In this document: positions 38,282 to 47,496 of the stretch, one piece after another
Layout of the letters: every line of letters starts with the position of its first letter
Position numbering within the stretch: the first letter of the stretch is position 1
NCBI GenBank assembly: GCA_029821735.1
Contig: JALGSU010000022.1
Coordinates: 1-64,000, forward strand
Source of the DNA: Candidatus Zipacnadia bacterium
GTDB lineage: Bacteria; Armatimonadota; Zipacnadia; Zipacnadales; UBA5352
DNA length: 64,000 nt
Direction of reading: 5' to 3'
Position numbers and translations under genes: made by a program
Notes under the pieces: generated by a model
Database searches by the model: none
Seen by the model: only the letters and a program-made list of their open reading frames with translations
What the model was told of the DNA's origin: nothing

Positions 38282-40360
38282 ATGGCTGGACGGTCGCAGC
38301 AGGGAATCGTCGTCGGTGACCGGGGCACCAGTCGCTACATCTACGTGGACTGGCTGCCCGAGACTGAGCCGAACCTGCGTGGGGCCTGGCTGGACGCGCG
38401 CGATGTGGCTACCGTGTACGTCCCCGGCGGCGCGTCGCAGGTGGCACGCTGTCTGGGTTGGCCCTGCCTGGCCCACCAGGCGGTCTCGGAGGAGGAACCC
38501 ACGCTCGAGTCCACCTACATCCTCACTCGCCGCAGGGAGGAGACCGATCCCGGCGAGGAGCGGGTGTCGTGGAAGGTCGGCACGTCGATCGTCGCCGGCG
38601 AACGCCAAGCGGAGTTCGAGACCCCGCCCGCCGAGGCCCTCGCTCATGGCGATACGCCGCTGGCAGTGGTGGACTACCACCAGGGCTGGCTGCGCTCCAA
38701 CTGGGAGGGCCTGCCCGGTCTGCTCAAGGGACGCCCCTACCTGGTCCGCACCCACGACCCCACGCGCGTGCTCGGCGGCGAGGGTCTTCCGGACGAGTAT
38801 GGTCGGCTCTGGGCGACGATCCGCGAGCAGAGCGACACTCCCGGCGTGTGGTTCTCACCCTACCAGGACATGGCCGACGGGGCGCTGAAGGTCGCGGGGA
38901 ACTGGGAGACCGTCACCGCCAACATCATCGCCTACCTCAAGCGCGACGGCGAGGCACTGTGGGATGGCGACTGGCGCCACCATGTTGTCATCCAGATCGC
39001 CTACGACGGCGCGCTGATCCTTGGTCCGGGCGGGCGCGAGACTATTCTCGCCTTCCCCGGCGACCAACCCGAGAGCTTCCGCAAGCGCAGGCTGGGCACG
39101 GTGGTGGGTGGCGGGGTGGTTATCAACGCCAGCATCGGCGAGCTGCTCGCGGCCGGACCGGTCGAGCACGAGGCGCTTGTGGACAGCGTCGGCATCGGCC
39201 TGGCCCGAGCGCGCCGGCTGCTCACCTGCGGTTACGCCGACCCGCCGGGCCAGCGAGGCACCTTCGTCGTGGCCGAGGACGAAGGCGCGGCGCGCTGGAC
39301 ACTGTGCGCGCTGTCCAGTGGTCCCGGTGATCCCTGCGCCGAGCTGAGCCCCGCCCCCACCGACTGGAACGTCTACCCGGCCGAAGCGCTGGCCGTGCCC
39401 GACCCGGATGAGCTGCCTCGCCAGTACGTGCAGCCGGTCCAGGACGACGCCACCATCAGCGCCATCATCGGGGGCACGAAGCAGGCCCTGCGCCGCGAGA
39501 TCGTCTACTCGGTGGGCAAGCTGTTCACCTGTGACCCGGTCTTCGCCAACCAGCTCATCCGTCTCGAGGACCGCATCAATACGCATGTGGGGGACGAGGG
39601 TGACGGCGTGCTGAGCGTGGCGGTGCTGGGCGGTCCGGGCTCGGGCAAGTCCTTCGCCACCAAGCAGGTGCTCGACTCAGTGGGTGGCGATCTGGAGCCC
39701 ATCGAGTTCAACGTGAGCCAGTTCGCCGGACCCGAGCAGCTGGTGGATGCGCTGCGCGAGGTGCAGGCCCTGTCGCTGCAGGGCAAGGTGCCTTTCGTGT
39801 TCTGGGACGAGTTCGATTGCGTGCGCGAGGGCAAACAGGGCGGCTGGCTGAGTAGCTTCCTCATGCCCATGCAGGACGCCAAGTTCTGGGACGGTTCAGG
39901 CACGGCGCGTCTGGGTAAGTGCATCTTCATGTTCGTGGGCAGTATGTGGGAGACCAAGCATGACTTCGATGCCTGGGTCGAGGATAAGGGTCGCCTGCTC
40001 AAAGGTCGCGACTTCCACAGCCGCCTCGATCGGGTGCTGCAGGTGCCCAGCATCGCTCCCCTGGCCGAGGGCGCGCCACGGTTGATGCGCGCGCTGCTCA
40101 TCCGTCTGGGCGTCAAGGACGCGGGCATCACCGAGATCGACCGAGACGTGGTGGACTTCCTGCTCGACGCCGAGTTCGCGCACGGCATCCGCAGCCTGAA
40201 CACAGTCATCGGCGCCAGCCAACTGGGGAGGACCGGCCGCTTTTGCGCCTACCACCTCCCGCCCGATGAGGTCCTGCAGGTGCACCTCAAGAAGCTCTTG
40301 CGACCCGAGGGCCAGTGCGGGAGCACTGTGAAGCTTGAGTGGGCGGGGGAACGCGATTGA
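38282..40360 (+). CDS. Ribokinase-like domain fused to AAA+ ATPase
   Basis: 692 residues. The N-terminal part (about 1-330) resembles a PfkB/ribokinase fold: GDRGTSRYIYVDW, PGGASQVARCLG, PLAVVDYHQGWL, VVIQIAYDGALILG and a glycine-rich VVGGGVVINASIG where kinases have GAGD; the catalytic Asp is not evident. The C-terminal AAA+ module has Walker A GGPGSGKSFATK near 450, Walker B FVFWDEFD near 505, sensor 1 FMFVGS near 549 and an Arg-rich DFHSRLDRV. GGAAGGGG precedes the ATG. It overlaps the SLOG gene by TGATG, so they are translated together. Likely the NTP-driven part of the cluster. Confidence 0.8.
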   Translation: MAGRSQQGIVVGDRGTSRYIYVDWLPETEPNLRGAWLDARDVATVYVPGGASQVARCLGWPCLAHQAVSEEEPTLESTYILTRRREETDPGEERVSWKVGTSIVAGERQAEFETPPAEALAHGDTPLAVVDYHQGWLRSNWEGLPGLLKGRPYLVRTHDPTRVLGGEGLPDEYGRLWATIREQSDTPGVWFSPYQDMADGALKVAGNWETVTANIIAYLKRDGEALWDGDWRHHVVIQIAYDGALILGPGGRETILAFPGDQPESFRKRRLGTVVGGGVVINASIGELLAAGPVEHEALVDSVGIGLARARRLLTCGYADPPGQRGTFVVAEDEGAARWTLCALSSGPGDPCAELSPAPTDWNVYPAEALAVPDPDELPRQYVQPVQDDATISAIIGGTKQALRREIVYSVGKLFTCDPVFANQLIRLEDRINTHVGDEGDGVLSVAVLGGPGSGKSFATKQVLDSVGGDLEPIEFNVSQFAGPEQLVDALREVQALSLQGKVPFVFWDEFDCVREGKQGGWLSSFLMPMQDAKFWDGSGTARLGKCIFMFVGSMWETKHDFDAWVEDKGRLLKGRDFHSRLDRVLQVPSIAPLAEGAPRLMRALLIRLGVKDAGITEIDRDVVDFLLDAEFAHGIRSLNTVIGASQLGRTGRFCAYHLPPDEVLQVHLKKLLRPEGQCGSTVKLEWAGERD

Positions 40361-40962
40361 TGAAGTGCCGTGGCGTGTCTGAGACAGACCGACATCCCGC
40401 GTCAGAGAGCCCGGTTCGCATCGGCGTGACGGGTCATCGCTTCCTGGCAGAGATAGACAAGTTGACTGCGGCGCTTGAGTTGGCCCTGGACAAGGTGGCA
40501 GAAGCCTTCGCCGATCGGCGACTGGTGGTCGTCTCCCCTCTGGCCGAGGGTGCGGATAGGCTCGTGGCGCAGGCTGTTCTCGACCGAGGCGGCCAGCTTG
40601 TGGTGCCTCTACCCCTGCCGCTGGACGACTACATGACCGACTTCGGGGCCGCAGAATCGCGGGCCGAGTTCCAGCGGCTGCTGGCTGAGGCGAGCGAGGT
40701 CGTGGAGTTGCCCGCCACCCCGACGCGCAACGAAGCCTACAAGCAGGTTGGTGAGTGGGTGCTGGACGAGTCCGACGTGCTCATAGCGATCTGGGATGGC
40801 CAGCCGGCGCAGGGGCACGGCGGGACTGCGGAGATCGTCCAGCGCGCCCTCGACCACAGCCTGCCTGTGCTGCACATCAAGGCGGGGAACCGCAAGCCCG
40901 GCACCAACCAGCCGACGTCCCTCGGCGACGAGCAAGGGAAGCTTGTGGTGCACAACCTGTAG
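40360..40962 (+). CDS. SLOG-like nucleotide-binding protein
   Basis: 200 residues. The start at 40360 overlaps the previous stop (TGATG). VRIGVTGHRFL followed by VVVSPLAEGADRLVAQAVL, LPLPLDDY, DVLIAIWDG and HGGTAEIVQRAL has the Rossmann-like pattern of the SLOG/LOG-type superfamily, which binds or processes nucleotides and nucleotide-derived signals in conflict systems. The GADRLVA and GGTAEI motifs lie around the expected ligand site. It is translationally coupled to the AAA+ protein and precedes the second STAND gene by 14 bases. Confidence 0.82.
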   Translation: MKCRGVSETDRHPASESPVRIGVTGHRFLAEIDKLTAALELALDKVAEAFADRRLVVVSPLAEGADRLVAQAVLDRGGQLVVPLPLPLDDYMTDFGAAESRAEFQRLLAEASEVVELPATPTRNEAYKQVGEWVLDESDVLIAIWDGQPAQGHGGTAEIVQRALDHSLPVLHIKAGNRKPGTNQPTSLGDEQGKLVVHNL

Positions 40963-40976
40963 CGGGAGTGAGCGCC

Positions 40977-43900
40977 ATGGCAAGCTGGCAGACGCGACCG
41001 GTGTTCGTGTCCAGCACCTTCCGGGACATGCAGTCCGAGCGCGACTGGTTGCGCGAGCGTATCATCCCAGAACTTGAGGAGCGGCTGCGCGCGCGGCACG
41101 CCCACCTCGAAGCCGTCGACCTCCGCTGGGGGGTTGACACGACCGAGGTGGGTGACGAGGAGAAGCGTGAGCTGCTGGTGCTCAAAGTCTGCCTGGACGA
41201 AATCAGGCGCTGCCGGCCATTCCTGATCGTGTTGCTGGGCGACCGCTATGGCTGGGTGCCCGACCCCGAGCGCATGGCGGCGGCGGTGGATGAGGCGGGC
41301 TTCGAGACCGACGTTGAGGGTAAGTCGGTCACCGCCCTGGAGATCGAGTTCGGAGTGCTGGCCAACACCGACCAGCGCCTCCGCAGCCACTTCTACTTCC
41401 GCGAGCCGCTTCCCTATGAGGAGATGTCCCCCGACGTTGCCCTGCAGTACAGCGAGCGGCACTCCGGTGATCCGGGCGCCGAAGCGTCCCATGACCGCCT
41501 GCAGGTCCTGAAGACGCGCATCGAGACAGACCCGATCTGGCGCGATCGGGTGCGGCACTATTCCGCCGAGTGGGACGAGGCGGCGCAGCGGGTTGTGGGG
41601 CTGGAGCAGTTAGGGGCGATGGTGCTGGAGGACGTCTGGGCGGATCTCGAGGCGGAGCTCTCGCCGCTCACCGAGCGGGCGGAGACCACCTGGCAGGACG
41701 AGGAGCGGGCGGCCTTCGAGGAGTTCGTAGCCCGCTGTGACCGCGACTTCCGCGGACGGGTCGAGATCACCGACGAGTTGGTGGAGTTCGCGCTCGGCGA
41801 GGGCGGCGAACGGGCGTTGTCGCTGACCGGCGTCTCGGGGTCGGGCAAGAGCGCGCTCATCACCCGCGTCTGCCGCAAGCTCGAAGACGCCGACGCCCTG
41901 CTGCTGGCCCATGCGGCAGGGATCAGCCCGCGCTCGACCTCGGTGGAAGGTCTGTTGCTGCGGTTCATCGGCGAACTCGCGGGCTTCCTATGTGAGGAGG
42001 TCCCCGTCGAGGAGGGCGCGTCGGCCGAGGACATCGAGGAGGCCTTCGCCTCGCTGCTCGGCCGGGCGGCGCAGCGCACGCGCGTGGTGGTGCTGGTGGA
42101 TGCGCTCAACCAATTCGAGCCGACCCCGCGCGCCGAGTACCTCACCTGGCTGCCGAAGCTCTGGCCGGAGAACGCGCGGCTCATCGCTACGGCCATCCGT
42201 TGTTCGGCGTCCGATGCTCTGGAGGAGCGGCAGAGCGTGCGGGCCGAGGCGCTGCCGGCGCTGACCATGCCCGAGGCCGAGGATATCGCGGAGGCGGTGT
42301 GCGGGCGCTATCATCGCACGCTGAACCCGGACGTGCTGCGGGTGCTGCTGGACAAGCGCAACCGCGCCGGCGAGCCCGCCGCGGGCAATCCGCTGTGGCT
42401 GGAGCTGGCGCTGGAGGCGCTCAACCTGCTGGACCAAGACGACTTCGGGCGCTTGGGCACGGACTTCGAGGGCACGGACGAGGAGCGGCTGCTGGCGCTG
42501 CTGCTGGACGTGGCCGGGGAGCTGCCGGCGGAGATCGAGGACCTTTACGGCTGGTTGCTGCGGGAGAGCGAGGAGACTTGGGGCGAGGCCTGGGCGCGGG
42601 AGTTCGCGTGCCTGATTGCGCTGAGCCGAGGCGGCTGGCGAGAGTCGGACTTCGAGAAGTTGCTGCCCGCGCGCACGGGGGAGGACTGGGACCCCCTGCG
42701 CTTCGCAGGGCTGCGGCGCAGCTTCCGGGCGCACCTGGCGCGGCGGGGCCTGCAGAGCCAGTGGGACTTCTTCCACGCCCAGGCGCGGGCGGCGGTGCGG
42801 GCGCGCTACCTGACCGACCCGGCACACGAGCGGGACGTGCACGCGGCCCTCGCCGACCATCTGGGGGTTTTGCCAGACGTTGACCCGCTGCACGTGAGCG
42901 AAACGATGTTCCACCTCATCGCCGCCGATCAGAAGCAGCGCGCCGCACTCTACTATGGCAGCGAACTGACTGAAGGAGAGGTCGCCGGCGCTACCGCCCG
43001 CCTGGCCGAGCACATCATCGCGGGCGAGGGCGAGGACCCGAACGGGGGACTTTGGTGGGTACTGTCCCTGCTCAACGCGGAGGGCGTCGAGGACGCTATC
43101 GGCGGGCGCGTCCGTCACCACTTCATCTTCGCTCTGCGTGACGCGCTATCGAACGGTGTGCGGCTGAGGGTGAAGCTGGTGTTCTTCCAGGCGACACGCG
43201 AAGCCCTGCAGCGCTTGGTGGCGGCCCATCCCGACAACGTTTTTTGGCAGCGAGACCTGTCGGTGTGCTACGGCAGGATCGGCGACGTGCGACGGGCAGC
43301 GGGCGACCTGTCGGGGGCGTTGGAGGCCTACGGGACGACATACCAGATGCTTCAGCGCCTGGCGACGGACGACCCAGATCGCGCACAGTGGCAGCGGGAC
43401 CTGTCGATGAGCCACGAGGACATCGGCAACGTGCGGGTGGCGCTGGGGGACTTGGCCGGGGCGATGCAGGCATATGAGGCGTCGTTGCAGATACGCGAGC
43501 GCCTGGCGGCGTCCGCCCCGGGCAACGCCGGGTGGCAGCGAGACCTGGCGGTGAGCCACGAGAAGATCGGCGACGTGCGGCGGGCGCAGGGCGACCTGGC
43601 CGGGGCGCTGCAGGCGTATGAGCCGAGTCATGAGATCGCCGAGCGCCTGGCGGCGTCGGACCCCGGCAACGTCGGGTGGCAGCGGGACCTGTCGATCAGC
43701 CACGAGAGGATCGGCGATGTGCGGGTGGCGCAGGGCGACGTGGCCGGGGGGATGCAGGAGTTCGAGGCGTCCCTGCAGATAGGCGAGCGCCTGGCGGCGT
43801 CCGACCCGGGCAACGCGGAGTGGCAGCGGGACCTGTCGGTGAGCCACGACAAGATCGGCGTCGTGCGTCGGGCGCAGGGCGGCCTGCCCGGAGCGCTGCA

Positions 43901-45311
43901 AGCGTATGAGGCGTCGCTGGAGATACGCGAGCGCCTGGCGGCGTCCGACCCGGGCAACGCCAGGTGGCAGCGGGACCTGTCGGTGAGCCACAACAACATC
44001 GGCGACGTGGGTGTGGCGCAGGGCGACCTGGCCGGCGCGCTGCAGGCGTATGAGGCGGCGGTGGACATTCGCCAGCGCCTCGCGCGGTCGGACCCACGGA
44101 ACTCAGAGTGGCAGCACGATCTCATGGCAAGCCACCAACGGATTGGCGATGTGGCTGTGGCACAAGCACAACTGCAGACAGCGCTGGATGCGTACGAGAG
44201 GCTCTCGGAGATCGCCGAGCGCTTGGCGGAGTCCGACCCACAGAACTCAGAGTGGCAGCGAGGTCTGTCAGTGAGCCAGGACAGGATTGGCGACGTTCGA
44301 CGGGCGCAAGGCAACCTGGACGGTGCGCTGCAGGCGTATGAGGCGTCGCTGCAGATCGCCGAGCGTCTAACGGCGTCCGACGCTGGCAACGCACAGTGGC
44401 AGCGGGACCTGTCAGGGAGCTACGACAACGTCGGTGACATGCGACAGGCGCAAGGCAACCTGGTCGGGGCGCTACGGGCGTATGAGGCGGCGGTGGAGAT
44501 TCGCCAGCGCCTCGCGGAATCCGACCCACGGAACTCAGAGTGGCAACACGCTCTCATGGCAAGCCACCAACGAATTGGCGATGTGGCTGTGGCGCAAGCG
44601 CAACTGCAGACAGCGCTGAATGCGTACGAGGCGCTCTGGGAGATCGCCGAGCGGCTGGCGACGGCCGACCCCGGCAACGCCGGGTGGCAGCGGGACCTCT
44701 CGGTGAGCCGCGACAGGATCGGTGACGTATGTGTGGCGCAGGACGACCTGGCCGGGGCGATGCAGGCGTACGGGGCGTCGCTGCAGATACGCGAGCGCCT
44801 GGCGGCGGTCGACCCGGGAAACGCGGGCTGGCTAATCGACCTGGCGTTGAGTCACGACAAGATCGGCGACGTGCGTGTGGCGCAGGACAACTTGGCCGGG
44901 GCGATACAGGCGTACGAGGCGTCGCTGCAGATACGCGAACGCCTCGCCGACTCCGACCCCAGCAACGCCGAGTGGCAGCGGGACTTGGCAGTGAGCATGG
45001 CCATGGTGGGAGCAGTGCTTAGGGCACAGGGGAACTCGTCTGGTGCGTTGGCACGCTATGAGGGCACGCTTGCCATCCAGGAGCGCCTGGCGCAGTTCGA
45101 TCCCTGTAACGCCGAGTGGCAGCGGGACCTGTACGTGTCTTACTGGCGGATGGCCGACATGACGGAATGCGCAGGGCGTGACGATGCCGGGCAGTGGTGG
45201 CGGAAGGCATACGACACGCTGGCGGGGATGAAGCAACGCGGGATGCACATCTCGCCGGAGGACGAGGGCTTCCTCGAACAGCTCCGCGCGAAGGCGGGGG
45301 AGAGCGAGTAG
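40977..45311 (+). CDS. DUF4062-STAND NTPase with TPR repeats
   Basis: About 1444 residues; GGGAG precedes ATG 40977. DUF4062 at the N-terminus (VFVSSTFRDMQSERD, LRWGVD, LLGDRYGW), STAND ATPase with P-loop GVSGSGKSALI near 286 and Walker B VVVLVDALNQFE near 369, then about 14 TPR-like repeats of 50 residues from about 741 to 1391 (units such as WQRDLSVSHDKIGDV, ALQAYEASLQIRERLA). It is the sister of the WD40 STAND gene with a different sensor domain. Repeats 7 and 10 are nearly identical at DNA level, showing recent expansion. Probably a sensor/regulator of the same system. Confidence 0.88.
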   Translation: MASWQTRPVFVSSTFRDMQSERDWLRERIIPELEERLRARHAHLEAVDLRWGVDTTEVGDEEKRELLVLKVCLDEIRRCRPFLIVLLGDRYGWVPDPERMAAAVDEAGFETDVEGKSVTALEIEFGVLANTDQRLRSHFYFREPLPYEEMSPDVALQYSERHSGDPGAEASHDRLQVLKTRIETDPIWRDRVRHYSAEWDEAAQRVVGLEQLGAMVLEDVWADLEAELSPLTERAETTWQDEERAAFEEFVARCDRDFRGRVEITDELVEFALGEGGERALSLTGVSGSGKSALITRVCRKLEDADALLLAHAAGISPRSTSVEGLLLRFIGELAGFLCEEVPVEEGASAEDIEEAFASLLGRAAQRTRVVVLVDALNQFEPTPRAEYLTWLPKLWPENARLIATAIRCSASDALEERQSVRAEALPALTMPEAEDIAEAVCGRYHRTLNPDVLRVLLDKRNRAGEPAAGNPLWLELALEALNLLDQDDFGRLGTDFEGTDEERLLALLLDVAGELPAEIEDLYGWLLRESEETWGEAWAREFACLIALSRGGWRESDFEKLLPARTGEDWDPLRFAGLRRSFRAHLARRGLQSQWDFFHAQARAAVRARYLTDPAHERDVHAALADHLGVLPDVDPLHVSETMFHLIAADQKQRAALYYGSELTEGEVAGATARLAEHIIAGEGEDPNGGLWWVLSLLNAEGVEDAIGGRVRHHFIFALRDALSNGVRLRVKLVFFQATREALQRLVAAHPDNVFWQRDLSVCYGRIGDVRRAAGDLSGALEAYGTTYQMLQRLATDDPDRAQWQRDLSMSHEDIGNVRVALGDLAGAMQAYEASLQIRERLAASAPGNAGWQRDLAVSHEKIGDVRRAQGDLAGALQAYEPSHEIAERLAASDPGNVGWQRDLSISHERIGDVRVAQGDVAGGMQEFEASLQIGERLAASDPGNAEWQRDLSVSHDKIGVVRRAQGGLPGALQAYEASLEIRERLAASDPGNARWQRDLSVSHNNIGDVGVAQGDLAGALQAYEAAVDIRQRLARSDPRNSEWQHDLMASHQRIGDVAVAQAQLQTALDAYERLSEIAERLAESDPQNSEWQRGLSVSQDRIGDVRRAQGNLDGALQAYEASLQIAERLTASDAGNAQWQRDLSGSYDNVGDMRQAQGNLVGALRAYEAAVEIRQRLAESDPRNSEWQHALMASHQRIGDVAVAQAQLQTALNAYEALWEIAERLATADPGNAGWQRDLSVSRDRIGDVCVAQDDLAGAMQAYGASLQIRERLAAVDPGNAGWLIDLALSHDKIGDVRVAQDNLAGAIQAYEASLQIRERLADSDPSNAEWQRDLAVSMAMVGAVLRAQGNSSGALARYEGTLAIQERLAQFDPCNAEWQRDLYVSYWRMADMTECAGRDDAGQWWRKAYDTLAGMKQRGMHISPEDEGFLEQLRAKAGESE
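43200..45150 (+). repeat. 150-bp tandem repeat array encoding TPR units
   Basis: About 14 tandem units of roughly 150 bp within the TPR STAND gene. The unit starting near 44099 and the one near 44549 are nearly identical across about 100 bases, implying a 450-bp, three-unit duplication. Confidence 0.8.
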
Positions 45312-45516
45312 CCGCGGCTCTACCCGGTACAGCGGGCGAGCGCGACGGCGTCTCCGTCCGGGGACAGCCACCTTTTTCGCACGTGCGGGAGATACGGCCT
45401 TCGCTGTTGACGGCCAGCCCTGCCGCCATTGGCAAACTGGAAGGCTCCACCCTCCGCGGTGGAGAAGCGCTCAGCGTCCGTAACAGCCATAGGCCCGTCT
45501 CCGGGAGGGACTTCGC

Positions 45517-47274
45517 GTGGCAGATGTGAGACCAGCGGTTCGCACCGTCAGCAGACCATGGCACGGCCGCGCCCGCGCGTGGCTGGCCGAGCAACAGTGG
45601 CCGCTCACAGGTCTGGCATGGTTGGTGACACTGGGGCTCGGGATCGTCGGCTACACCCAGCACCTCGCAGCCGCCGACAAGCCCGTGTCGGGATGGGATG
45701 CCCTCTACCGCGCCCTCCAGCTCTTCGTCCTGGAGGGAGAGCAGCTCTCCGGCGAGATGATATGGGAGTTTGAGGTCGCCCGCCTTCTGGCGCCGGTCGT
45801 CGCCGGCTACACCGCCCTGCAGGGGATAGGACTTCTCTTTGCGGAGCGGGTGGCGAAGCTCCGCTGCCGCTTCGCCCGCGGCCACGTCGTGATCTGCGGC
45901 CTGGGATCAAAGGGATTCCGGCTGGCTGGGACATTCCGGGACCAGGGCTACCGCGTGATCGCCATCGAGCTCGATCCCGATGCCGCGAACACAGCGATAT
46001 TGCGCGAGCAAGGCATCACTATCCTGACGGGCGACGCGGCCAGCGAGGAGGCCCTCCGCACCGCGAACGTGGCAAGCGCGTCGCACGTCTTTGCGGTCTG
46101 CGGCGATGACGGCGTCAACGCTGAGGTCGCAGTGCAAGTGCGGGCGAAAGCAGCCACGCGCCGCGCAGGAGTGCTGACCTGCCATGCACACGTTGTCGAC
46201 CTCCCCTTGTGCCGCCTGCTGCGCGAGCAACTTCTCACGGGCCCCCGAGCCAGCGCATTCCGCTTGGAGTTCTTCAACATCTACGAGAGCGGCGCCCGTG
46301 CGCTGCTGGCCGCACACCCCATCGTGCCACATGGCGACCAGCCGGTGCACCTGTTGATCGTCGGGATGGGGCGAATGGGCGAGGCCCTTGTCCTGCAGGC
46401 TGCGCACCAATGGCGGGCCGAGAACCGAGGAGCGCCCTTGCGGGTCAGCGTCGTGGACTGCGCAGCGAACGAGCGCGTCACCTCGCTCCGCGCCCGCTTC
46501 CCCCATCTCGCGGACGTCTGTGAGATACTGGCACTGGAGATCGATGTCCGCTCCACCGACTTTGAGGCGGGCGAGTTTCTGACCGACGAGAGTGGGACCT
46601 GCACGGTCAGCCGCGCTGTCGTGTGTTTGCCTTCTGATGCCATGAGCGTCTCAGCCGCCTTGACCCTCCACCAGCGCTGCGATGGAGTGCCTATCGTCGC
46701 GAGAGTGTTCGGGCGCGGCGGCCTGCAGGTATTGCTGTCCGACTGCGAGGGCGTCGAGGCCTTCTCGTTGCTGGACGAGACGTGCGCTCCCGAGATCCTG
46801 CTGCGCGGCATCAACGAAACGCTGGCGCAGGCCATGCACGAGGACTACCTGCACAGCGAGCAAGCAAAGGGGCATGAGTTGCGCTCGCGTCCGGCCATGT
46901 TCCCGTGGGACGAACTCACCGAGACTCTGCGGGAGGCCAACCGAGGTCAGGTGGACTGTCTTACCGAGAGGCTTGCTGCCTTCGGTTACCGCATCGCGTC
47001 GCTGACTGACTGGGAGGCGGAGCGCTTCCAGTTCAGTCCCGATGAGATTGAGGGCATGTCGCGCATTGAGCATGATCGATGGTGCGCCGAGCGCCGCAGT
47101 CAGGGCTATACGTGGGGCGAGGAGAGAGACGATAGGCGCAAGCGCCACCCGGACTTGGTGGTGTGGGAGGAACTGGATGAGGAAACACGGGAGAAGGACC
47201 GCCAGTTCGTGCGGAGCCTGCCCGCCTTCCTCGCAAGAGTCGGCTTCCAGGTGCAGCGCATCAGCCGGCCATGA
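45517..47274 (+). CDS. Membrane TrkA-N/RyR domain protein
   Basis: 585 residues, GTG start at 45517 with GGGAGGG seven bases upstream. Two membrane helices (about 29-50 and 88-110) are followed by a TrkA-N Rossmann domain (HVVICGLGSKGFRLAG, residue 123 on, NAD(P)-type GxGxxG), a second Rossmann unit (LLIVGMGRMGEA near 278) and a C-terminal RyR domain (about 514-575; IEHDRWCAERR, GYTWGEERDD, HPDLVVWEEL, VRSLPAFL). The arrangement is ion-channel-like. RyR domains in bacteria occur with SLOG and STAND genes in conflict systems. This is the best candidate for a membrane effector of the cluster. Confidence 0.85.
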   Translation: MADVRPAVRTVSRPWHGRARAWLAEQQWPLTGLAWLVTLGLGIVGYTQHLAAADKPVSGWDALYRALQLFVLEGEQLSGEMIWEFEVARLLAPVVAGYTALQGIGLLFAERVAKLRCRFARGHVVICGLGSKGFRLAGTFRDQGYRVIAIELDPDAANTAILREQGITILTGDAASEEALRTANVASASHVFAVCGDDGVNAEVAVQVRAKAATRRAGVLTCHAHVVDLPLCRLLREQLLTGPRASAFRLEFFNIYESGARALLAAHPIVPHGDQPVHLLIVGMGRMGEALVLQAAHQWRAENRGAPLRVSVVDCAANERVTSLRARFPHLADVCEILALEIDVRSTDFEAGEFLTDESGTCTVSRAVVCLPSDAMSVSAALTLHQRCDGVPIVARVFGRGGLQVLLSDCEGVEAFSLLDETCAPEILLRGINETLAQAMHEDYLHSEQAKGHELRSRPAMFPWDELTETLREANRGQVDCLTERLAAFGYRIASLTDWEAERFQFSPDEIEGMSRIEHDRWCAERRSQGYTWGEERDDRRKRHPDLVVWEELDEETREKDRQFVRSLPAFLARVGFQVQRISRP

Positions 47275-47317
47275 CGTGCGACGATGCTGATCGCGGTAGC
47301 GGGAGAGGTGCAAGATG

Positions 47318-47469
47318 ATGGCGGCAGCAGATGTCCAGCGCGCCATGGACATCTGCTCGGAGGAGCTCCGGTGCTGCCAGCAGGCGACCCCGCGCTGCTG
47401 GCGAAGCAGTATTCCCTCGATCAGGACGCCGTGCCGCCTGAGTATCGCCCGGTGCAGCAGTGGGACTGA
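47318..47469 (+). pseudogene. Possible decayed small gene after the RyR gene
   Basis: ATG 47318 (or 47315) has a good GAGAGGTG site. The frame reads MAAADVQRAMDICSEEL but soon loses coding character, while another frame continues sensibly (AGDPALLAKQYSLDQDAVPP, ending EYRPVQQWD). One indel would join them. No family recognised. Confidence 0.3.
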
Positions 47470-47496
47470 TCAGGTCGGTCAGGTCGGTCTCTGTGG

